From Enterobacter quasihormaechei (lineage in GTDB: Bacteria > Pseudomonadota > Gammaproteobacteria > Enterobacterales > Enterobacteriaceae): a DNA stretch of 64,000 nt. Within the stretch, counting starts at the first letter, position 1. Each line of letters opens with the position of its first letter. The notes under the pieces are model-generated. The model saw only the letters and a program-made list of their open reading frames with translations, was not told the DNA's origin and did not search any database. Below, one piece after another: positions 58,190 through 64,000 of this stretch. Where the stretch lies: positions 62,001-126,000 of the forward strand of contig NZ_SJON01000011.1 of assembly GCF_004331385.1 (NCBI RefSeq), given 5' to 3'. The translations under genes and the position numbers were made by a program.

Positions 58190-58220
58190 GGCATTTCATT
58201 CCGTTTCTCCTGCATTTCAT
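58190..58220 (+). promoter_or_regulatory. YpdB-type binding site upstream of yhjX
   Basis: GGCATTTCAT at 58190-58199 and TGCATTTCAT at 58211-58220 form a direct repeat with an 11-base spacer. This matches the GGCATTTCAT-N11-GGCATTTCAT motif of the LytTR regulator YpdB, which induces yhjX in E. coli on sensing pyruvate through YpdA. Only the first base of the second copy differs. It lies 82 bases before the yhjX start. Confidence 0.88.
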
Positions 58221-58301
58221 GCCGTTTTACCCCTGGCGTTTTGGGGTTTTGTTTATCGTGTCCTCAGCGAATTTCCTTAATTTCTCTTGCAGGACACTGC
58301 C

Positions 58302-59504
58302 ATGAACACATCAACCTATAACCGCACGCGCTGGCTGACGCTCTTCGGCACCATCGTGACCCAGTTCGCACTGGGCTCGGTCTATACCTGGAGCCTGTTT
58401 AACAGCGCCCTGTCTGATAAGCTCGGCGCGCCGATAAGCCAGGTAGCATTCTCCTTCGGCTTGCTGAGTCTTGGATTAGCGATTTCCTCTTCCGTGGCGG
58501 GCAAACTTCAGGAGCGCTTCGGCGTGAAGCGCGTGACCATGGCCTCCGGGATCCTGCTGGGCGTGGGCTTCTTCCTGACGGCACATTCAAACAACCTGAT
58601 GATGCTGTGGCTGAGCGCCGGGGTGCTGGTGGGGCTGGCGGACGGCGCAGGTTACCTGCTGACGCTGTCGAACTGCGTGAAGTGGTTTCCGGAGCGTAAA
58701 GGGCTTATCTCCGCGTTTGCCATTGGTTCATATGGCCTGGGCAGCCTGGGGTTCAAATTCATCGACTCCCATCTGCTGGCCTCGGTGGGGCTTGAGAAAA
58801 CCTTTATGATCTGGGGCGTGATTGTGCTGGTGATGATCCTCTTCGGCGCCACGCTGATGAAAGATGCCCCGCAGCAGGAAGTGAAAACCGTTAACGGCGT
58901 GGTGGAGAATGATTTCACCCTCGCACAGTCCATGCGTAAGCCGCAGTACTGGATGCTGGCGGTGATGTTCCTGACGGCCTGCATGAGCGGTCTGTATGTT
59001 ATTGGCGTGGCGAAAGATATTGCGCAGGGGATGGTAAAACTGGATGCGGCGACGGCGGCGAACGCGGTAACGGTCATCTCCATCGCTAACCTCTCGGGTC
59101 GTCTGGTACTGGGTATCCTGTCTGACAAAATTGCCCGCATCCGCGTGATTACGCTGGGGCAGGTGATCTCCCTGGTGGGCATGGCGGCGCTGCTGTTTGC
59201 ACCGCTGAACGAGGCGACCTTCTTTGCGGCGATTGCCTGCGTCGCCTTTAACTTCGGCGGCACCATTACCGTCTTCCCGTCGCTGGTGAGCGAGTTCTTT
59301 GGCCTGAACAACCTGGCGAAAAACTACGGCGTCATTTATCTCGGCTTCGGTATCGGCAGTATCTGCGGGTCGCTGATCGCCTCGCTGTTCGGTGGCTTCT
59401 ACGTGACCTTCTGCGTGATATTTGCCTTGCTGATTATCTCGCTGGCGCTGTCGACCACGATTCGTCAGCCGCAGCGCGAGGTGTTAAACGAAGCGCATGC
59501 GTAA
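58302..59504 (+). CDS. yhjX: MFS transporter YhjX, pyruvate-induced
   Basis: YhjX is a major facilitator of the oxalate/formate antiporter group, strongly induced by external pyruvate through YpdA/YpdB. Its transport substrate is unsettled. The product is 400 residues from the ATG at 58302 (MNTSTYNRTRWLTLFG). An earlier in-frame start is not conserved. Twelve membrane segments are predicted. Conserved stretches are FALGSVYTWSLFNSAL, KLQERFGVKRVTMASG, NCVKWFPERKGLISAFAIG and GRLVLGILSDKIARIRV. The YpdB repeat lies upstream, and a terminator follows the stop. Confidence 0.95.
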   Translation: MNTSTYNRTRWLTLFGTIVTQFALGSVYTWSLFNSALSDKLGAPISQVAFSFGLLSLGLAISSSVAGKLQERFGVKRVTMASGILLGVGFFLTAHSNNLMMLWLSAGVLVGLADGAGYLLTLSNCVKWFPERKGLISAFAIGSYGLGSLGFKFIDSHLLASVGLEKTFMIWGVIVLVMILFGATLMKDAPQQEVKTVNGVVENDFTLAQSMRKPQYWMLAVMFLTACMSGLYVIGVAKDIAQGMVKLDAATAANAVTVISIANLSGRLVLGILSDKIARIRVITLGQVISLVGMAALLFAPLNEATFFAAIACVAFNFGGTITVFPSLVSEFFGLNNLAKNYGVIYLGFGIGSICGSLIASLFGGFYVTFCVIFALLIISLALSTTIRQPQREVLNEAHA

Positions 59505-59857
59505 CAAATGATTAACTGACGATAAGCGCCCATCGGGCGCTTTTTTTATTTAAGCACAAATACATAACCGATTCTGACGAAAGAGAGGTTAAATAAGATA
59601 TGTAATTCATTTAATGAACTTATGAATTCGCACAAACAATATATTATTTATATTTGAATATTCCTAATAATGCGCATGAGTACAGGTTTTTTTGCGACAT
59701 GGTTTTGAATTCTCAGAAATTTAATTATACCTAAAAACACCATTAAACTATTCTAATTTTATCTTCTATATTTCAGTCGATATACTCCATTTCTCACAGA
59801 ATGCAGGTTATTCCTAAGGATGCGTTCTGAAATCTACCGTCATAAATGGAGTTTTTA
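59505..59857. other. AT-rich yhjX-lpfA intergenic region
   Basis: This 353-base gap holds the yhjX terminator at its left end (59524-59547) and the lpfA promoter region. From about 59560 it is much more AT-rich than the flanking core genes, with runs such as AATATATTATTTATATTTGA, typical of H-NS-bound fimbrial control regions. No gene was recognised in it. A GGAG ribosome-binding site at 59848-59851 serves lpfA. Confidence 0.7.
59524..59547 (+). terminator. Intrinsic terminator of yhjX
   Basis: AAGCGCCC-ATC-GGGCGCTT followed by seven T. Confidence 0.92.
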
Positions 59858-60382
59858 ATGAAAAAGGTTATTTTTGCACTGTCTGCTCTCGCTGTCGTTT
59901 CCACTTCCGCTTTCGCCGCTGATTCTGGTGACGGTACCATCAAATTCACCGGTGAAATCGTTGACGCGCCATGCGTAGTTTCTACTGACTCTCAGAACCA
60001 GGAAGTTGTGCTGGGTCAGGTTAAGAAATCTATCTTCAAAGCCGTTGGCGATAAGTCTGTTGCTAAACCTTTCCAGATCAAACTGGAAGACTGCGATATT
60101 TCCGCCAAAAACACAGTTAACGTGAGCTTTAATGGCGTTGCGGATGCAGACGACGCGAAACTGGTTTCTGTTAGCACTGAAGCAGGCGCAGCATCTGGCG
60201 TGGGCATTGGTATCTACGATAACACTAACAAACTGGTTGATATGAACAGCGGTACATCCTCTACCACCCTGTCTGCTGGCCAGACCGTGCTGTACTACAC
60301 CGCTAACTACGTTGCGACCAAAGATGTAGTTACTACTGGTTACGGTAACGCAGAAGTGGACTTCAACCTGTCCTACGAATAA
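59858..60382 (+). CDS. lpfA: Long polar fimbria-type major subunit LpfA
   Basis: LpfA is the major pilin of a chaperone-usher fimbria. The product is 174 residues from the ATG at 59858 (MKKVIFALSALAVVS) with GGAG upstream. A signal peptide ends near SAFAADS. The mature protein begins with GDGTIKFTGEIVDAPCVV, the typical type 1-like subunit opening. Its Cys forms a disulfide with the one in LEDCDI. The penultimate Tyr in FNLSYE is the usual donor-strand/usher recognition feature. The signal peptide and first residues resemble Salmonella LpfA. Codon use is biased to preferred codons, in line with high expression. lpfB follows after a terminator-like hairpin. Confidence 0.9.
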   Translation: MKKVIFALSALAVVSTSAFAADSGDGTIKFTGEIVDAPCVVSTDSQNQEVVLGQVKKSIFKAVGDKSVAKPFQIKLEDCDISAKNTVNVSFNGVADADDAKLVSVSTEAGAASGVGIGIYDNTNKLVDMNSGTSSTTLSAGQTVLYYTANYVATKDVVTTGYGNAEVDFNLSYE

Positions 60383-60413
60383 TCGACTTTCGTCAGTAGT
60401 AGATAATCACAAT

Positions 60414-60442
60414 GGCAACGGAAACCCCGTTGCCTTTTTTTC
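60414..60442 (+). terminator. Terminator/attenuator between lpfA and lpfB
   Basis: GGCAACGG-AAAC-CCCGTTGCC followed by seven T. Such a stem after the major subunit gene usually ends most transcripts there, so chaperone and usher are made in smaller amounts. Confidence 0.88.
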
Positions 60443-60466
60443 CAGCGGAGACTCAGGGAGAGAATC

Positions 60467-61165
60467 ATGAACCGCTCACGTTTGATATCTTGCGCAGCAC
60501 TTGCGCTGGCGCTGATTTCACAAAACAGTTTTGCAGGCGGTGTGGCATTAAGCAGCACGCGTGTTATTTATGACGGCAGCAGAAAGGAAGCTTCCCTGAC
60601 GGTCAATAACAGAAGCACCACCGATGAATTTCTGATTCAGTCATGGATCGATGATGCGAACGGCAATAAGAAAACGCCCTTCATCATCACCCCACCATTA
60701 TTTAAGTTAAGCCCGACAAAAAATAACGTCTTACGTATTGTGAATACGTCTAATACGTTACCGCAGGATCGCGAGTCCGTTTATTGGGTTAACGTGAAAG
60801 CTATTCCTGCCAAAAGTGAAGGCGCGGAAGGTAAAAACGTGCTGCAAATTGCCGTGCGTACCCGCCTGAAACTGTTCTATCGCCCGGCTGGTCTGAAAGG
60901 CAACAGCATGGACGGCTGGAGCAAACTGCGGTTCACCAACGCAGGGGCTAACCAGATCAAAGTGGAAAACCCGTCTGCGTTTAACCTGACGTTTAATAAA
61001 TTTTATGCCAACGGCCGTGGTATTGAGAAAGCGGGAATGGTCCCGGCAAAAGGCGCATTGAATATTGAACTGCCCGCCGGCACCGGCAAGGTAAGCGAAG
61101 TGAAATACAACATTATTAATGACTTCGGCACGGCTGGCGACATGCTGACACAGCGCGTTAATTAA
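60467..61165 (+). CDS. lpfB: Fimbrial periplasmic chaperone LpfB
   Basis: LpfB is a PapD-like two-domain immunoglobulin chaperone that folds and caps fimbrial subunits in the periplasm. The product is 232 residues with a signal peptide ending near QNSFAGG. The G1-A1 cleft residues are an Arg in SSTRVIYDGSRKEASL and a Lys in VRTRLKLFYRP, the chaperone signature around residue 130. VYWVNVKAIP is the pre-signature block. It starts 84 bases after lpfA, and 22 bases separate it from the usher gene. Confidence 0.92.
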   Translation: MNRSRLISCAALALALISQNSFAGGVALSSTRVIYDGSRKEASLTVNNRSTTDEFLIQSWIDDANGNKKTPFIITPPLFKLSPTKNNVLRIVNTSNTLPQDRESVYWVNVKAIPAKSEGAEGKNVLQIAVRTRLKLFYRPAGLKGNSMDGWSKLRFTNAGANQIKVENPSAFNLTFNKFYANGRGIEKAGMVPAKGALNIELPAGTGKVSEVKYNIINDFGTAGDMLTQRVN

Positions 61166-61187
61166 AACGTTTTAAAGGTTAATTACT

Positions 61188-63716
61188 ATGCCATGGACGC
61201 ATCTTCCTCTGGTCAATAAGACCCCGCGCTTCTCGCTGTCTGCGCTTGCGCTGATGATCGCGAGCACGCTCTCCGCCCATGCAGGGAAATTTAACCCGCG
61301 CTTTCTGGAGGATGTGCCGGGTATTGATCAGCACGTTGACCTCTCAATGTATGAATCCCAGAAAGCCGATCAGCTGCCGGGTAAATACCGCGTGTCGGTA
61401 GTGGTCAACGATCAAAAAATGGCGTCCCGCACCCTTGAATTCAAGACCGCAACAGAGGCTCAGCGCGCAAAAATGGGCGAATCCCTGGTGCCGTGCTTAA
61501 GCCGCGTGCAGCTAGAGGAAATGGGCGTGCGTATCGATAGCTTCCCGGCGCTGAAAATGGCGCCGCCGGAAGCCTGTGTCGCTTTTGATGACATTATTCC
61601 TCAGGCCGCCAGCCATTTCGATTTTGCAGACCAGACGTTGATCATGAGCTTCCCGCAGGCCGCGATGAAGCAGACGGCGCGTGGTACCGTACCTGAATCG
61701 CAGTGGGACGAAGGGGTGAATGCCCTGCTGCTGGATTATAACTTCACCGGGAGCAACGCCAGCTATGACGCGCACGACGGTGAAACCAGCTACAGCAGCG
61801 ACAGTTACTATCTGAACCTGCGCAGCGGCGTGAACCTTGGGGCATGGCGGTTACGTAACTACAGTACCTGGACGCGAAACGATGGCGATAACAAATGGGA
61901 TAACATCGGCACCTCGTTGAGCCGTGCCATTGTGCCGCTAAAATCACAGCTGACGTTGGGGGATACCTCCACTGCGGGTGATATTTTTGACAGCGTGCAG
62001 ATGCGTGGGGCGCAGTTAACCTCTGACGAAGAAATGTTGCCTGACAGCCAGCGCGGATTTGCGCCCGTTATCCGCGGTATTGCTAAAAGTAACGCCGAAG
62101 TCACCGTTGAGCAGAACAACTACGTCATTTACCGCACGTTTGTTCAGCCAGGTGCGTTTGAAATTAATGACCTGTACCCAACCTCAAACAGCGGCGACCT
62201 GACGGTCACCATTAAAGAGGCGGACGGCAGCGAGCAGAAGTTCGTTCAGCCATTCTCCGCGGTGGCGATCCTTCAGCGTGAAGGCCATCTTAAGTACAGC
62301 CTCTCCGCCGGTGAATATCGTGCGGGTAACTATGAAAGCGACGAGCCGAAGTTCGGGCAGCTGGATGCCATGTACGGTCTGCCGTATGGTTTTACCGTTT
62401 ATGGTGGTTCGATTTTCTCTGAAAAATATTACGCGCTGGCCGGCGGTATCGGTAAAAACTTCGGTTATATCGGTGCGGTCTCCATCGACGTGACCCAGGC
62501 GAAAAGCAACCTGGCAAATGATGAAAGCTCGGAAGGTCAGTCTTATCGTTTTCTCTACTCCAAGAGCTTTAACAGCGGCACCGATTTCCGTCTGCTGGGG
62601 TACAAGTATTCGACCAGCGGCTATTACACCTTCCAGGAAGCGACGGATGTACGCAGCGATGCGGACAGCTCATATAGCGAGTATCACAAACGTAGCCAGA
62701 TTCAGGGCAACGTGACGCAGCAGCTGGGCACCTGGGGCTCTGTCTATTTTAACGTCACGCAGCAGGACTACTGGAACGATGAAGGTAAACAGCGCTCGCT
62801 GAACGCCGGTTACAACGGTCGTGTTGGTCGCGTGAACTACAGCATTGCCTACACCTGGACGAAAAGCCCGGAATGGGATGAGAGCGATCGTCTGCTGTCA
62901 TTCTCCATGTCGATCCCGCTGGGACGTTTGTGGAGCAACTACCACCTCACGACCGATCAGCATGGCCGCACCAGCCAGCAGCTTGGCGTGAGCGGTAGCG
63001 CGCTGGAAGACCGCAACCTGAACTATAGCGTGCAGGAAGGCTACGGCAGCAACGGTGTGGGTAACAGCGGCAGCGTGAACCTGGATTACCAGGGCGGCGT
63101 CGGTAGCGCTAGCCTGGGTTACAACTACAACCGTGACGGTCAGCAGGTGAACTATGGTCTGCGCGGCGGTGTGATTGCCCACAGCGAAGGCATTACGCTT
63201 TCTCAGCCGCTGGGCGAGTCAATGGCCATTATCTCCGCACCGGGCGCGCGCGGTGCGCACGTGATCAACAACGGCGGTGTGGAAGTGGACTGGATGGGTA
63301 ACGCGGTTGTGCCTTACCTCACTCCGTATCGTGAAACGGAAGTGTCACTGCGAAGCGACAGCCTGAACAGCAAAGTTGACCTGGATACCGCGTCCGTCAA
63401 CGTAGTGCCAACACGCGGCGCCATTGTACGTGCCCGCTTCGATACCCGTGTGGGCTACCGCGTGCTGATGAACCTGACCCAGGCCAACGGCAAAGCGGTG
63501 CCGTTTGGTGCGACCGCCACGCTATTGGACACCAAAAAAGAGTCCAGCAGCATCGTGGGTGAAGACGGGCAGCTTTATATCAGCGGGATGCCGGATAAAG
63601 GGGCGCTTCAGGTGAACTGGGGTAAAGGCCAGGAACAGCAATGCCGCGTGGCGTTTACGCTGCCGGAACAACAGGATAATACCGGCGTAGTGATGGCGAA
63701 TGCCGTTTGCCGGTAA
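61188..63716 (+). CDS. lpfC: Fimbrial outer-membrane usher LpfC
   Basis: LpfC is the outer-membrane usher that receives chaperone-subunit complexes and threads the fibre outward. The product is 842 residues. The signal peptide ends near STLSAHA, and the N-terminal periplasmic domain starts with KFNPRFLEDVPGIDQHVDLS. The 24-strand barrel interrupted by a plug domain follows, with the conserved VPLKSQLTLGDTSTAGDIFDS and GFAPVIRGIAKSNAEVTV segments. The C-terminal domains end with two Cys in EQQCRV and NAVCR, the usual usher disulfide. The gene is intact, and lpfD starts 18 bases after it. Confidence 0.95.
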   Translation: MPWTHLPLVNKTPRFSLSALALMIASTLSAHAGKFNPRFLEDVPGIDQHVDLSMYESQKADQLPGKYRVSVVVNDQKMASRTLEFKTATEAQRAKMGESLVPCLSRVQLEEMGVRIDSFPALKMAPPEACVAFDDIIPQAASHFDFADQTLIMSFPQAAMKQTARGTVPESQWDEGVNALLLDYNFTGSNASYDAHDGETSYSSDSYYLNLRSGVNLGAWRLRNYSTWTRNDGDNKWDNIGTSLSRAIVPLKSQLTLGDTSTAGDIFDSVQMRGAQLTSDEEMLPDSQRGFAPVIRGIAKSNAEVTVEQNNYVIYRTFVQPGAFEINDLYPTSNSGDLTVTIKEADGSEQKFVQPFSAVAILQREGHLKYSLSAGEYRAGNYESDEPKFGQLDAMYGLPYGFTVYGGSIFSEKYYALAGGIGKNFGYIGAVSIDVTQAKSNLANDESSEGQSYRFLYSKSFNSGTDFRLLGYKYSTSGYYTFQEATDVRSDADSSYSEYHKRSQIQGNVTQQLGTWGSVYFNVTQQDYWNDEGKQRSLNAGYNGRVGRVNYSIAYTWTKSPEWDESDRLLSFSMSIPLGRLWSNYHLTTDQHGRTSQQLGVSGSALEDRNLNYSVQEGYGSNGVGNSGSVNLDYQGGVGSASLGYNYNRDGQQVNYGLRGGVIAHSEGITLSQPLGESMAIISAPGARGAHVINNGGVEVDWMGNAVVPYLTPYRETEVSLRSDSLNSKVDLDTASVNVVPTRGAIVRARFDTRVGYRVLMNLTQANGKAVPFGATATLLDTKKESSSIVGEDGQLYISGMPDKGALQVNWGKGQEQQCRVAFTLPEQQDNTGVVMANAVCR

Positions 63717-63733
63717 CAGGGAAGGAAAGGATT

Positions 63734-64000
63734 ATGTTGAAGAAATTGATGACGTTTGCTGGTCTGTTGGGGGGAGCAGCATTATTTTCCGGGCAGGCAA
63801 TTGCGGCGGCGGATTTTGGGCCATGTACCCCTGATAGTACGCATGTTTATAGTACTAACATAAATAAAACAGTTACAGATGTTTCAAAAAACGTAAAGGG
63901 TGCGACCTTTATAGATTTCGATAGCTGGAATTTAGGGGGATCCTATGTGATGTCCTGTGAATGTCCTGATGATCCAAATCTTATTAAAGAAACATTATTT
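63734..64000 (+). CDS. lpfD: Fimbrial tip/adhesin subunit LpfD, cut by the window end
   Basis: The frame starts at ATG 63734 with GGAAAGG upstream and stays open to the end of the window (89 codons). It begins MLKKLMTFAGLLGGAALFSG, a signal peptide ending near AIAAAD. FGPCTPDSTHV and then GATFIDFDSWNLGGSYVMSCECPDD follow, in the style of two-domain fimbrial adhesins. Position after the usher and the N-terminus fit LpfD, the minor tip subunit. It is richer in A and T than lpfB and lpfC, as is common for adhesins under diversifying selection. No receptor specificity can be read from this part. Confidence 0.8.
   Translation, partial: MLKKLMTFAGLLGGAALFSGQAIAAADFGPCTPDSTHVYSTNINKTVTDVSKNVKGATFIDFDSWNLGGSYVMSCECPDDPNLIKETLF

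Overview
The window is enterobacterial chromosome, most like the Enterobacter cloacae complex or a close relative (Lelliottia/Leclercia type). The protein sequences are close to E. coli and Salmonella orthologues, the coding DNA is GC-rich, and long stretches keep E. coli gene order. The genus is an inference from gene content and sequence memory; no database was searched. No phage, IS element, CRISPR array or rRNA operon was seen.

Region 1 (1-44220) follows the E. coli 85-87 min segment in order: the end of the enterobacterial common antigen cluster (wecF, wzyE, wecG), thrP, the tRNA cluster argX-hisR-leuT-proM, the sRNA glmZ, hemYXDC facing cyaA, cyaY, lptM-dapF-yigA-xerC-yigB, uvrD, corA with a probable corL leader ORF, rarD, yigI, pldA, recQ, rhtC/rhtB, pldB-yigL, bioP, the divergent metR/metE pair, dlhH, udp, rmuC, ubiE-ubiJ-ubiB, tatABC-tatD, rfaH, ubiD and fre. 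The aslB-aslA genes that lie between proM and glmZ in E. coli are absent.

Region 2 (44200-46060) is a synteny break. In E. coli fre is followed by fadA-fadB. Here it is followed by an unassigned ABC-F ATPase gene and then by genes from the E. coli 80 min segment, read in the opposite direction.

Region 3 (46060-59550) carries yiaG, yiaF, a cspA-type cold-shock gene with its structured leader, ghrB, yiaD, bisC, yiaC, tag, yhjY and yhjX. A 2-ketogluconate-type catabolic cluster sits between ghrB and yiaD (LacI regulator, epimerase, kinase, MFS transporter). With ghrB as the reductase it reproduces the ptxS-kguE-kguK-kguT-kguD order known from Pseudomonas. A perfect 14-bp palindrome resembling the PtxS operator lies in front of kguE. 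yhjX is preceded by a direct repeat matching the YpdB binding motif. yhjY appears to have lost an internal segment of its barrel.

Region 4 (59550-64000) is an AT-rich intergenic stretch followed by a long-polar-fimbria type chaperone-usher operon, lpfA-lpfB-lpfC-lpfD, with lpfD cut by the window end. It sits next to yhjX, as the Salmonella lpf operon does.

I see no wholly new system. The items most worth checking are the fre/yia junction with its ABC-F gene and tiny leader ORF, the kgu cluster and its operator, the corL leader ORF, the sigma54/GlrR-type control region of glmZ, and the shortened YhjY.
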